From Butyriboletus loyo (lineage: Eukaryota; Basidiomycota; Agaricomycetes; Boletales; Boletaceae): a stretch of DNA of 42,391 bases. Position 1 is the first letter of the stretch. Every line of letters starts with the position of its first letter. The position numbers and the translations under genes are program-made. Shown in pieces: positions 1-11,100 of the stretch. The notes under the pieces are model-generated. The model was not told where the DNA came from. It searched no databases and saw nothing but the letters and a program-made list of their open reading frames with translations. The stretch is taken from the NCBI GenBank assembly GCA_038093515.1, contig JBBPSI010000211.1, forward strand, positions 1 through 42,391. Direction: 5' to 3'.

Positions 1-1703
1 TTGTGGCCTGGATCAGGTAAGCACAAGTATTCTGAGCGCATTTACGAAGCCTGCATGGACTCGTTCTGTGCCCTACCGCTTGCCGCCGTAATGAACAAAC
101 AGTTCCTATGCATACACGGTGGGCTATCGCCCGAGCTGAATACGATGGATGATATCCGAGTAGTATGTCGTTCCCTATGGTCGCCTGTGGCGTGCACCTC
201 AAAGATGGCCCTAGATTGATCGATTCCGGGAACCGCCTACACACGGGTTAATGTGTGACATACTATGGTCGGATCCCGTCGAGGATTTTGGGCAGGAGAA
301 AACAAATGAAGGTTTCATGCATAACCACGTTCGGGGATGCTCATATTTCTTTACGTGAGTTTTCCCCTGTGGCGAGACGTAGCATATACTCACCTCGCTG
401 ACAGGTATCAGGCTGCTTGTCAGTTCCTGGAACGCAATAACCTCCTATCCATCATCCGTGCACATGAGGCTCAGGATGCAGGGTGCGTCCGTTCACAGAG
501 TACCTTTCCGCTGTTAATCATTTCCGGAACCTATTTCCAGCTACCGGATGTATCGCAAGACCAAGACGACCGGTTTTCCTTCTGTTATGACGATCTTCTC
601 TGCACCAAACTACCTGGACGTTTACAACAACAAGGCTGCTGTTCTCAAATACGAGAGCAACGTGATGAATATTCGCCAATTTAATTGTACCCCCCACCCG
701 TATTGGCTACCCAACTTCATGGATGTGTTTACGTGGAGTCTACCGTTCGTCGGGGAGAAAAGTGGGTCACTATTTTCGGTTGTTCGCGAACAGATGGTGA
801 TCTTGTGGTAGTCACGGATATGCTTGTTGCGGTCCTTAATACCTGCAGCAAGGAAGAACTCGAAGAATCTGATGAAGAAATTTTACCACCGCCATCCCAT
901 CCTGAAGATTCCGTTGAGCGGAGAAAGGTTATCAAAAACAAGATTCTTGCTGTTGGGCGGATGGCACGCGTCTTTGCACTTCTTCGGTTCGTAGCGTCTT
1001 ATCGAGTCTTCTTGTGTGGGGTGACTCATCAGTCCTTGCTCTCACAGAGAAGAGTCTGAGAAGGTGGGAGAGTTGAAGAACATAAACGGATCTAGCAAAT
1101 TGCCATATGGATCACTAGCGTCGGGCACAGAGGGCGTCAAGGATGCCATCTCAGGATTTGAAGACGCGTACGTCTCATTTCCCAGTCTGTTTTCCCTCTC
1201 CAAACTCAAGCTTTCATCCTCCACACAGACGCAAGTCAGACATCGAAAACGAACGTCTGCCGCCCGAACTGTTTGACGCCGAAGAAGCCAAAGCCTTCCT
1301 CGCCCAACACGTACATTCGCAATCCCTTCCCGAGACAGCCTCAACAGCCGACCTTTCATCGGGCTCAATCGAAGCGAGTATCGAAGCAGCCTTATCGACC
1401 GCCTCGATCGTATCCTCGCAGAGCAACTCGAGCATGGGCGGGCCGTCGACGCCTACATCGCCCACGTCGTCACCGAGCAAGGTGCCGTTCCGGGGAAGAC
1501 ATGGGCGTCAAGCGAGTTTAGGGACAACGATGACGAGTCCATCGACGCGGAGACGGAGTTTGGAGAGTACGATTTCGATTAGTCGGTGCAAACGGAGAAC
1601 CGGAAAAAAACAGCGACCAGTCTTTGCTCGTAGGTGCATGGATCGCAGCACGTGTTTGGGCATCTGGGAGAATGTGCGTAAGCATCAACTCATCCATCCA
1701 TAA
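1..1703 (+). CDS. CNA1: Calcineurin A (protein phosphatase 2B catalytic subunit), 5' end missing
   Basis: Ca2+/calmodulin-dependent Ser/Thr phosphatase catalytic subunit, which works with calcineurin B in the cytosol. Exons read: 17-162, 215-354, 405-482, 541-761, 812-986, 1048-1166, 1229-1703. Bases 1-16 look like the end of an intron, and the metal-binding GDxHG/GDxVDRG part lies upstream of the window. Visible motifs in order: [56 protein letters not shown], then the calcineurin-B-binding helix ending near [11 protein letters not shown]. After this come a calmodulin-binding/autoinhibitory-type tail ([17 protein letters not shown]) and a Ser/Thr-rich C-terminus. The last ~40 residues are less certain because a terminal intron could exist. 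The 3' end touches the antisense remnant of an S10 peptidase. Confidence 0.95.
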
Positions 1704-2262
1704 TTCGCAGGCGAACCGTTCAGAATGACACTTCCATCTATTGGCACTTCGGGGCTCAACGCATCAGGGACATCGTAGTAATCGAACAGGCCGCCCAAGG
1801 CTAAAACACGAACCCTTGGTTGAACAGTAAAATAGAAAGGGAAGAAATAGAAACGTACACCAAGGAAAAGTGAAATTGACGGCGTAGTCGATCATCTCGT
1901 TGTACAAGTCACACTGATACCAAGGATCGATGGTTCCATTCGTGCGATCGGCCAGGTCACGTTTCCATACATCGCGCGCATGAAGTCTCTCGCTGTGCTC
2001 CACCGGGGAACCGTCTCTCTCTCTGAGCCTTGCAGAAACCCGGTCCCGTGCTTCCAGCATGAACCGTTCCTTCGTGAATTTCACATTGTATGTTCCAGAG
2101 GAGGCTGTATAATCCCAAGCGGGGAGCGGAGGATCCACAGATGGAAAATGCTCCGGTTGAGGATATTGAAGAGTGAGATTGTACCCGCAGAGTTTACTCC
2201 TAAACGAGAAATAAGCATGTCTGTGACACACACCCCGCCGCCTTCAACGTACTGCTCCCAAA
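1685..2262 (-). pseudogene. Remnant of a secreted S10 serine carboxypeptidase
   Basis: Reading the minus strand, exon-like pieces separated by plausible introns give EQYVEGG, then CGYNLTLQYPQ, then DPWYQCDLYNEMIDYAVNF, then LGGLFDYYDVPDALSPE. I associate this motif order with the middle part of fungal S10 serine carboxypeptidases, from memory of the family. The catalytic Ser and His regions are absent. Reading stops at a TGA (1685-1687) inside the 3' end of calcineurin, and the upstream side is cut at the junction with the S28 duplicate near 2262. It is therefore an internal gene fragment without start or natural end. A non-peptidase origin cannot be excluded without a search. Confidence 0.6.
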
Positions 2263-3338
2263 AGTCACCGGTCTACCTCCTCGGGACGACAGTTGATAGT
2301 GACAATTCGTCAATCCAGTGCAATACAACCTGTTCGACTGGCAGTCTTTGCAGCCTGATGTCGGCCCTGGTGCCATGTTCTTTGAGTTTTGCGATGCACT
2401 GGAAGTCAAGGACGGTGTGAACGCACCCCTGACCGGGTGGGGTCTCGAAAACGCCATCTACTCATGGGGATCGTTCTGGAACGATACCTACTACGCATAT
2501 GGTCAGTCGTCGCAAGCAAAGGGTTGATCGAGAAAGTGACAAAATCTGATGTTTGTTTGCTCAGTGTGCGGAACCACCGACGCAGAGTAAGAGTTCCCCT
2601 CAAATTGCATTAGCCAACACCCGTCGTGTTCGCGGGAGCGCTGATTTGCTGTGCGCAGGACATGTCTTGGGACGTACAACGCCAGTCAAGCGTATTGGAC
2701 AGACGTCAGCGTGAACAATGCCAACCGCTCGTGGTTCTGGATGGTTTGTAACCAAGTTGGGTATTACCAAGTCGGACCCCCTGAGGGTCAACCCGCCATC
2801 GTGAGTCGGATCCTGCAGCCCATATACGACGAGGTGCGTGCCTAGCATTTCTCGTATTCGAGAGAGATGCGAGCCGCGTTTCTGATCGATCATCGGCATT
2901 TATTCGGGGACGGCATTCAGAGACAATGCGTCAACATGTTCCCGCAAGCGTTCTCCTCTGCGCCATCCCCGTCGGCTGCCGAGGTGGATTTCATGTACCA
3001 AGGCTGGAACGTCAACGTGGATAGACTTTTCTTTGCCAACGGTCTTCGTATGTAGTCGTGCCTTTTGTTGTTGTTGTTGTTGTGTCCCCATCCTCTATCG
3101 CCGCTCATGGATAGTATTCTACCCTACATTATAGGCGACCCTTGGCGGGAAGCTACCGTTTCTGCGGACGGTCTCAACAAGGCGAACACGACCACGCAGC
3201 CCATCTACATGGGCGATGGGTTCCACACTTCGGATATGATCGCTGAGAATGGTATCGTCGACCCGACGGTTTACGCCGTTCAGATGGCAGGCCTCGAGTA
3301 CATGAGGACGTGGCTCGCGTAGATATTTCGGGCATGAC
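2263..3338 (+). pseudogene. 5'-truncated duplicate of the S28 peptidase gene
   Basis: Near-identical copy, in opposite orientation, of the last five exons of the S28 gene at 4660-6846. It begins inside an intron (homology starts at 2263). It keeps the coding frames and introns through FDWQSLQPDVGPGAMF, CLGTYNASQAYWTD, GWNVNVDRLFFANG and DPWREATVSADG to the TAG at 3320-3322; homology ends at about 3338. Introns are retained, so the copy arose by DNA duplication, not retroposition. It lacks the signal peptide and the nucleophile motif GGSYSG but keeps the region of the catalytic His (GFHTSD here, GFHHSD in the intact copy). It is probably not expressed as an active enzyme. Confidence 0.9.
2263..3338 (+). 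repeat. Left arm of ~1.08-kb inverted repeat
   Basis: This arm is the reverse complement of 4648-5725. Differences seen by eye are few: one GTT triplet more in the run at 3065-3081, a ~10-base replacement near 2643-2657, and scattered single-base changes, several of them near 3200-3235. The arms are separated by 1.3 kb of different sequence. Confidence 0.92.
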
Positions 3339-4647
3339 CAGGAATCACTGTACTGCTGGAGATCATCTCGTAGATGAGACAGGGCTCGGCGCACAGTTTT
3401 ATTCAATGTCATGTGATGCGTGGCTTACCGAGTTCAGGTAACTGGGCACCAACAGGTGCGAATGTGTTACCGTATTTGGTAATGTAGACTCGTAGCCGCA
3501 TCTGTGCAAGTGTTTCGTCTCTGCTATCCTTCGTTTCAGTTGAAAGCAATTCCTCTATTGTTTTGCTCGACATTATTAACTCGAAGGGACATGTTCTAGG
3601 TTGAGTACTGATTGAGCTAGTCCAACATTAAATATTGAATCCGGTTGGTTCGATCACAGGCTAAACACGGAGTCGGAGGAACGCCCACCCTTCCGGGGCT
3701 TGTCGATTGTCATGCTGTGGGACACCAACGAGACGTCGGCTTCTCTTTGAACGTGCCGTTCCTGTAGAAATGATTCTCAAGAATGAAAACTTTAATTTCC
3801 TCGCCCACGATGTCTCCGTCGAGTGCTGATATGTCATCTGATAGTTTTGCAGACAACCCACAAGTTCGCACAGGCTCTTCATGTCAATGTCATGGTCTGG
3901 CAAACGCAGTGAGCGACGCATGCGAATGCCTTTGACCCAGTCGGTCAAGACTCGAGATGATACACGGATTCAAAGTTTCATTAGAGCAAGATTCTGCGCC
4001 TGACTAGTCAGCCTCTCATCCCACCTACGCCAGGCACATGATATTACATCGCATCTTGGAGGAACACTGCAAGCGACCTCAGTTCCTGTTACCGACGTGC
4101 CCGAGGGGCCTTGGAGAGTTTTCATTTAGACCCCAAACCATATGCAGGGTAGATCTTGACCTGACTCCGCGGCCAAGGCTCCCGCAATATCGCCCGTGAT
4201 CTGCTCTAGATGCCTGGAACGAATTCGGGTTACCCATCTGCGCGTGCATACGTGGGCATCTCTCACAGGATCACATCTCTGCGAAATTGGGGGACGCAGA
4301 TGAATGGACTGCTCCGAGGCGAGATAATGTAGCTTTTGAAGGCGTAAGCGAACGACCTGAGGGACTATCCACTCCGTGCCATCGTGGGGACCGGTTGTCT
4401 CACGTCGGAAAGTACGACCATCGCAAATTTCGATGTGACATATCGAATACGCGATGTTCCATGTCTTTTTCTCCCGTTCTCGTTATTTCGCGTATGGTTG
4501 TTTCTCGTACCACGACAGGGAGTGGAGGAAACGCTCACCCGGACGGGGCACAACCACGAGCCCATGCCAGCTCGTCGTGCCATAGGGGGTTTCCAAATAA
4601 GGAACAAATGAAAGTGGTAATAATATTTTACGAGATGATTTTCAACG
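3339..4647. other. Spacer between inverted-repeat arms, no recognised gene
   Basis: About 1.3 kb of unique sequence. An open frame on the minus strand (3661-3948) and one on the plus strand that runs into the S28 antisense (from 4287) show no motif I know and no convincing splice structure. The first part should contain the 3' flank of the truncated copy, and the last bases the 3' flank of the intact S28 gene. I see no tRNA, transposon ends or low-complexity tract. Confidence 0.6.
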
Positions 4648-5725
4648 TGCCCGAAATATCTACGCGAGCCACGTTCTCATGTACTCGAGGCCTGCCATCT
4701 GAACGGCGTAAACCGTCGGGTCGACGATACCATTCTCAGCAATCATATCCGAATGGTGGAACCCGTTGCTCATGTAGATGGGCTGCATGGTCGTGTTCGC
4801 CTTGTTGAGACCGTCCGCAGAAACGGTAGCCTCCCGCCAAGGGTCGCCTATAATGTAGGGTAGAATACTATCCATGAGCGGCGATAGAGGATGGGGACAC
4901 AACAACAACAACAAAAGGCACGACTACATACGAAGACCGTTGGCAAAGAAAAGTCTATCCACGTTGACGTTCCAGCCTTGGTACATGAAATCCACCTCGG
5001 CAGCCGACGGGGATGGCGCAGAGGAGAACGCTTGCGGGAACATGTTGACGCATTGTCTCTGAATGCCGTCCCCGAATAAATGCCGATGATCGATCAGAAA
5101 CGCGGCTCGCATCTCTCTCGAATACGAGAAATGCTAGGCACGCACCTCGTCGTATATGGGCTGCAGGATCCGACTCACGATGGCGGGTTGACCCTCAGGG
5201 GGTCCGACTTGGTAATACCCAACTTGGTTACAAACCATCCAGAACCACGAGCGGTTGGCATTGTTCACGCTGACGTCTGTCCAATACGCTTGACTGGCGT
5301 TGTACGTCCCAAGACATGTCCTGCGCATAGCAATATTCGGACATCAGCGCTCCCGCGAACACGACGGGTGTTGGCTAATGCAATTCGAGGGGAACTCTTA
5401 CTCTGCGTCGGTGGTTCCGCACACTGAGCAAACAAACATCAGATTTTGTCACTTTCTCGATCAACCCTTTGCTTGCGACGACTGACCATATGCGTAGTAG
5501 GTATCGTTCCAGAACGATCCCCATGAGTAGATGGCGTTTTCGAGACCCCACCCGGTCAGGGGTGCGTTCACACCGTCCTTGACTTCCAGTGCATCGCAAA
5601 ACTCAAAGAACATGGCACCAGGGCCGACATCAGGCTGCAAAGACTGCCAGTCGAACAGGTTGTATTGCACTGGATTGACGTATTGTCACTATCAACTGTC
5701 GTCCCGAGGAGGTAGACCGGTGACT
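4648..5725 (-). repeat. Right arm of ~1.08-kb inverted repeat
   Basis: Partner of 2263-3338. This arm carries the 3' half of the intact S28 gene: part of intron 6, exons 7-11 and about 12 bases past the stop codon. Confidence 0.92.
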
Positions 5726-6846
5726 CACGAGCAGCAGCAAAGTCATCGATATGCGAGAGACCGCCAAGTCCAAAAGCTTCCTTTAGGCTCTGGATAGCAC
5801 CCGTGTCATTCTCTGCGTAGATCAGATCAAGGTATGCAACCACAGCTTGAACGTCAGAAGAACAGTTCTGGGGCATGTATTCACGGATAGGCGTAAAGTA
5901 GCCGTAATAGTCACTACATAGAATCAGAAGTAAAACAAGGCAGCACAGGAATTAGATACGCACGTTATCGCTTCCACGACAGCTGATGATGCATAACCCG
6001 CGTGGAAGACACCCGGCTTACTATTCGTGACGCACCAATTAATCCATGCAATCTCGGATCATTTCTGGAACAAACTTACTTCACCATCGTCCAACTCGTT
6101 AGAGCACCTGTGAGCACTCCACTTCAGCGTTTCTTTAATTACAGACCCACGTGCCACTCACCAGAGTAGCTCCCACCGATCAAGACCCACGGCGTTGTGT
6201 CGGGCTTGACATTATCACCGCCTGGCATGGGGAGGTCAGCAGTCTGAGCAAAATAGACCAGGTCATCGATGGCTTGTTGGATTGTCAGGACCTCGAGACT
6301 CTGTGAGGTCAGGTTGTTATAGGGATTGGAGTACCCGAAGAAACGATGCTCGATTAGGATGGTAGCCCCGTGCTGTTGCTGAGCGATCATGCCATTGATA
6401 GTCTTGTTGGTAAGGTAACCTTGATAACCTACAAGCGTGTCGGGTGACCACATAAAAGATGGGGCTCTGTGAGATACACACCGTCAGCGTTGGTCTCCCC
6501 TGGAGTCATGAGTATGATAGGCCCGCCTAGGTGTATTGTCATTCATAAGTGCACTAATCCCAACGAAGAGAGGGAAAGAGAGACCCATAGCAGCATCATA
6601 AAATTCCCAGTCCATCCAGTATCGTTGCTGGAAGGTGCCAAGACTGGGGTTGTTGTGGTCGATTAATTGATCAAAGTAGTATACGGTGGTAAGCGGGGGT
6701 AGAGCTGTCCCGTTCGGACTGGTGACTTGGCGTTCTGGGACGGAAAGCGGGAGGAGACTAGGTCTCCCGCGCAGCATGGCATTTGAAATTGCCGCCTCTG
6801 CAAGAGAAATGGAGAGCAACGCTGCCAGCACAAAAGTGAGTACCAT
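4660..6846 (-). CDS. Secreted serine peptidase, family S28 (prolyl-carboxypeptidase-like)
   Basis: Predicted 512-residue secreted alpha/beta-hydrolase peptidase; S28 enzymes cleave after proline or release dipeptides. Eleven exons: 6846-6585, 6526-6482, 6428-6162, 6107-6080, 6020-5964, 5913-5729, 5669-5487, 5423-5402, 5320-5146, 5058-4932, 4847-4660 (1539 nt, phases close). The start gives a signal peptide (hydrophobic VLTFVLAALLSISLAEA). Family motifs follow: FDQLIDHNNP, FQQRYW, GPIILMTPGE, EHRFFGYSNP, AIDDLVYF, the nucleophile elbow GGSYSG near residue 190, KPGVFHAGYASSAVVEAI, NVNVDRLFFANG, DPWREATVSADG, and GFHHSD with the likely catalytic His. Length is normal for fungal S28 enzymes. A TATA-like box lies at 6919-6926. 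Its 3' half is duplicated in inverted orientation at 2263-3338. Confidence 0.92.
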
Positions 6847-6918
6847 TTCTCCAAGGAGATCCTCAAGGTGTATCTACGCGGGAGCGGTGGGGAAATACTC
6901 ACTTACCAGACGGTCAAG

Positions 6919-6926
6919 CTTTTATA
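6919..6926 (-). promoter_or_regulatory. TATA-like box of the S28 peptidase gene
   Basis: TATAAAAG on the minus strand, 73-80 bases upstream of the ATG at 6846. The spacing suits a transcription start about 40-50 bases before the start codon. Confidence 0.5.
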
Positions 6927-7425
6927 CGGAGAGTACACGAGAAGGATTTGGTGCCGCACATGTGCTGACATGACAGGGCTCTGTATGCGCGTTAGGATCT
7001 CATGTCTCATGTGGGGCAACAGGATCTGAGAACTCAATTCACGGACCTCACGGAAAGATATACATATTCACTTACTATCCAAATCTCAACAGGGGCGTCG
7101 CTCTCCTGTAAAACACGTTTCGTCGGTCCGATTCTATAGTGCACTTTTCATCATCAGATTGTAAACACACCAGATGAGGCGACCTCGACTACTAGGAGAG
7201 ATGACCGTGCCAACAGCTGTCGTTTCAACCGTTATTCCCCAACTAGAAAGTTGAATCCAGACCAACCGGGATTTAAGTGTGTATACTCGCGTCTTCCGTG
7301 TCCATATCCATCGCGACGTTCAGAAGACATGGCATTGTAGACTGCAGGCTGTGCACTCGAGATCCAGATTGGTTGTCGTGGGTGCTGTCGGACCAGCGAG
7401 TCTAGCATCGCGTTTGTGTGAAAGC
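6927..7425. other. Intergenic, upstream of S28 gene
   Basis: About 500 bases between the S28 promoter and the SINE. No open frame with recognisable content and no repeat seen. It presumably holds upstream regulatory sequence of the peptidase gene. Confidence 0.5.
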
Positions 7426-7441
7426 GATATTAATCATATCG
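7426..7441 (+). repeat. Left target-site duplication of SINE
   Basis: GATATTAATCATATCG, identical to 7815-7830, directly before the tRNA-like head of the element. Confidence 0.93.
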
Positions 7442-7814
7442 GGGGTCTGGTGGCTTAGTGGATATGCCACCTTCCCTGGTCTGTCTTTGCGGCAGATGCC
7501 AGCTCATGTCATGAGTCGCGGGTTCAATTCCCATACCAACCACCAGGGGGTTTTAGTGGGTAGTGCATGACAGTTTAGTCCCACAGTACTCCGTGAGTCC
7601 TTAATGTCAAAGGCTCCTCACGTGATGTCTCCGTAAATGGATTTCCTCCTGAAGAGTGGCGTTGTTATTCCCCCGCGTTTCACACCACTGCTATTGCATA
7701 CTGAATTGAGCCTGAGTGCCTCTTCAGCGGCGGGATACGCGCCTTGTGCCATGTGTACTGGAACCAGTCTAGGCGGTTGCCATACACCGTTGTGCCTCTC
7801 AAAAAAAAAAAAAA
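7442..7814 (+). mobile_element. tRNA-derived SINE (full length, ~373 bp)
   Basis: Non-autonomous retroposon transcribed by RNA polymerase III. It has an A box TGGCTTAGTGG at 7451-7461 and a B box GGTTCAATTCC at 7521-7531, at near-tRNA spacing. An unrelated body of about 270 bases follows, then a 14-A tail at 7801-7814. The element is bounded by a perfect 16-bp direct repeat (7426-7441 and 7815-7830), the hallmark of insertion by LINE machinery. The head does not fold as a good tRNA: the acceptor stem pairs poorly and the anticodon arm is disrupted by extra bases. It is therefore a tRNA-derived promoter, not a tRNA gene. The 3' region before the A tail (7740-7800) would be expected to match the tail of a partner LINE, which is not in this window. 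Confidence 0.9.
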
Positions 7815-7830
7815 GATATTAATCATATCG
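7815..7830 (+). repeat. Right target-site duplication of SINE
   Basis: GATATTAATCATATCG directly after the poly(A) tail; perfect match to 7426-7441. Confidence 0.93.
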
Positions 7831-8108
7831 TTCCGTGATCGTCATTTAGCGATCTGAGAGCATTTTTTGTGTGGCAACGATGACATTTCCGCCTGGACAA
7901 CTACACGGCATGGTACGTGCTGACTAGGACCTGCTCGTCCATTCATGTACAGTACATCATGGTGTCAGCATACGTACATTGGTATGGATCATATCGTTGA
8001 TTTCTACTCCAGGCTTGAGCTACATTGTGAACTATCTGCCAACATACACCGTCCGCCTGCCAGTGACTCGAGAACCCCACCTTCGCAGTGCACTTCGTTC
8101 CTCGTAGC

Positions 8109-11100
8109 TCACTCCTGGAATCCGCCAACGCTACGCACCGCCTCAACCAATCGCTGGTACTCGCGCAAGAGCTCGCCCACTTCCGACACCCGAATGTCCT
8201 GCTCCGTGCATTCCATGAACCGTCGGTTCGGCGGCGGCAACTGACCAGACAGCGTCAACGCCCTGTGCGCGTCCCCACCTTGAACCCGTCTCGACATCCC
8301 CGCCATCCCATGCGTCAACCGATCCGTCAGGTCCGACAACCGTTTCCGCCTCCCCGTCGAAGCAGATGCAAGCGCGGACGCGGACAAGGGTGCGGTGGTC
8401 GCCGTCGCCGTCGTCTTGCGCTTCGTCCGTCCGCTGCTCAACATACTCTCAAAGCTCTTGATGCTCCTCGCATCATGCACTTCCTCCTCCTCTTCATCCC
8501 CATCCCCTCCCTCTCCCTCGGCCTCGCCATCCTCCCTCCCCTCCTCCTGCTCCTCCTGCTCCTCACTCTCCCCATCCCCCCGTGTACTCTCCCCATCCCC
8601 CTCCGACGAACCCTCTATATCTTCAGACCCCTCCGCCTCATATCCACTCCGATGTGACTTCAACGACGCCGGCTTCGACGGCACCTCAATGAGTTCCCGT
8701 TGTCCTTCCTCCTCAACCTGACTCTGATTCTTGGCTTTTCCCGGTCCACCGGGTAATGTCACTGTCAAGCCCGCGATCGAGAACCCCGTTTCGCGGCGGA
8801 GAAGACCGAGGCTTGGGCGAACGCCCCAGAGGGCTGCGTCTGTCTCGCCCGCGCCCGATCCCGATCCCGCGCCTGCCCCTGCGACTACTGCGACTGCCAC
8901 CCCGGGTGCCGACCCTTGCCCAGCGCTTTTACCACTACCACCATGCGCCGTCTGACCCGGCAACAACGCGCGAAGAACACCAAACGACGTATCGACGACG
9001 CCTAAAATGACTTTGTTGGCCGACCCGGCGATAGCATCAACCCCCTGCTCGACACGCCCTCGTAAACTCGCCGGATGCTCCTCGCCCACTGCGATTGGTG
9101 ATTCGGGCAGGTTTGGTCTCGCGATCGGAATAGGCGTCAGGTCTGCCGTGCTGCCGAAGCGAGAGTGAGCACGCGTAACGAGGAAGGGGGGAATGTGTGT
9201 CATGAAGAAGGGGGGAAGGCAACGAGGAGCGTACCTGAGAACTTTTTTTTCGCTCTCTCCAAGTCCAAGCGCACCGAGATCGACGTTTTCGAGAAATTCG
9301 GCGACGGCCATGAGATTGATGAGGCAATAGCTCTCTTCACCTCCAAACGATTGGTTGCGGAAACGTTGCGTAAACAAGAGATGCGATACGAGTCTGGATG
9401 GGTTCGCTTTGACGACGGAAAATATGAGCATGGGGAGGAGGACATCTCCAGAGACAGGTGAGGACGTCGACGGGGGAATGGTTTCAGGAGAGGGAGGTTT
9501 GGTGGCTGACGGTCTATCGGGCGAGGTGGATGGGGGCACATTAAGTACCGATGGACCATGTTGCTCTGCTAGTTCCGGTGATGGATAAGCATGGGCGGAA
9601 GTAACAGGCGCTGTCGACGCCGTGCTTGCATGTTCAGTAGCCTCGGTACGGCCAGAAGGATGCCTCGTTGGATCTTGGTCGTCGTCGTCTCGGCCTTTCA
9701 GACGAATGGGCGGGATCTTCGAGAGGCCCTCTACACAGTATCAGCACTGATTCACGTACACATAATGGCAAGCAAGCTGACCAACGACAAGTTTGTGGGC
9801 GGAGACCAAAACAGCCGCTTTTTCACGGGGAGCGCGAGCAGTGAGATCTAATCGAGCCAAGGCTGCGATGCAAGGTGAGAAGACAAGGAACTCGGAAAAC
9901 TGAGAACCGACAGACTTTGTCCACACGTACGGATGACTGCATCCACCTCTGCGTGGTTGGCGTCACCAATATCAATATCGAGATGCTCCAGACCTAGATC
10001 CAACATGTTCAGCGCAGCAATTCGACTTGAGAGGGCTTCGTTGTGTGATGCGTCGTCCGAAGTCCACGGAAGAAACAACCTGTGCATGGCTCCCGTGTAA
10101 GCAGAACAGTAACCTGGAACGTCCAACACTTGCCTGTCATACAGGAGCGTACACAACGTAGACTCGATCGTTTCGAGGACGTCGCGTATCCGCACTTCAT
10201 CCGCTTTCGCCTCGTTCTCCCCGACCGGTGCCAGGTCCTGTAGACCACCCGTATCTACTCCATCCTCCCGCGTCCCTTCCTCCACTCGCACATGACCCTC
10301 ATTCCTTAACTCAGCTTCTACCACCCTGTAAAACGCCTGAAACTTGTCCGCCAATTCCTCAGGCTTATCAAGCGCCCCATTGACCGCATACACGATCCGA
10401 TTCGGGTTCCCGCCGATATCCTGCAACTTTTTCTTGCCCGCGGGCACTTTGACGAACGGGAAACACGGGAGGGAAAAGGTATGGACACGTTCGACGAGCC
10501 AGGGAGGGTGGTCATTGAGGGCGATGGCGATCTCGCCTTTGAGGGCGCTGATGATCCCGGAAGCAACGTCCGTTCTGTAAAGGACGGTATCTATGACAAA
10601 GGCGGAGACGTCGATGATAGTGTCTGCGTCAGTGGATGAAGATGCGGTAGTCGTCGTCGTCGTGGGTGGGAACTGTGGGGGCGGTGTGGAGGGTCTCTGA
10701 CCAAAGAGGGATGCGAATGGCATGGATAGCCGGGCAGAAGATGATGTCGGTGCACCGCGGATACCTGGACGAGGTGGAAGGGGCGGCTTCGTCGCCCGCG
10801 AAGGGAGCGGTAGTCCAGCACTAAATGCCGAGATTGTAAACGAGGGATACGATGACTCTGGGGGATAGGCAGGAAGTGGGGGCAATGCATCGAGTGACGC
10901 GGCACGCGAGACAGACGGCGCCAAGAGGCCCTGGAACGGCTTGGTGGAGCGATGCAAGGTAGATCGGAATGTGAGGGTGTCACTACACGAGAGAGATCAG
11001 CGATGTGGACTGTCCATCATGGGGCGAGGACAAACTTGACGAGCAGTCCGCGTAGACCGGAGAGGGTAACCACGGCGGTGTCCTCTCTAGAAGCGAGATC

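Noticed and set aside
4287..4808. 173-residue plus-strand frame
   Set aside because: It runs from the spacer into the antisense of the S28 last exon, is Arg/Ser/Thr-biased and has no motif.
4874..5485. Plus-strand frames over the S28 gene and their mirror images at 2900-3412
   Set aside because: They are antisense shadows of the two S28 copies; they appear twice only because of the inverted repeat.
7442..7545. tRNA gene
   Set aside because: A and B boxes are present, but acceptor and anticodon stems do not pair properly, and the unit continues into a 370-bp body with a poly(A) tail and TSD; it is the head of a SINE.
8088..9010. Long plus-strand open frames
   Set aside because: They are antisense to the low-complexity C-terminal exon of the VPS9 gene (GC-rich third positions keep them open) and have Leu/Pro/Arg-biased composition.
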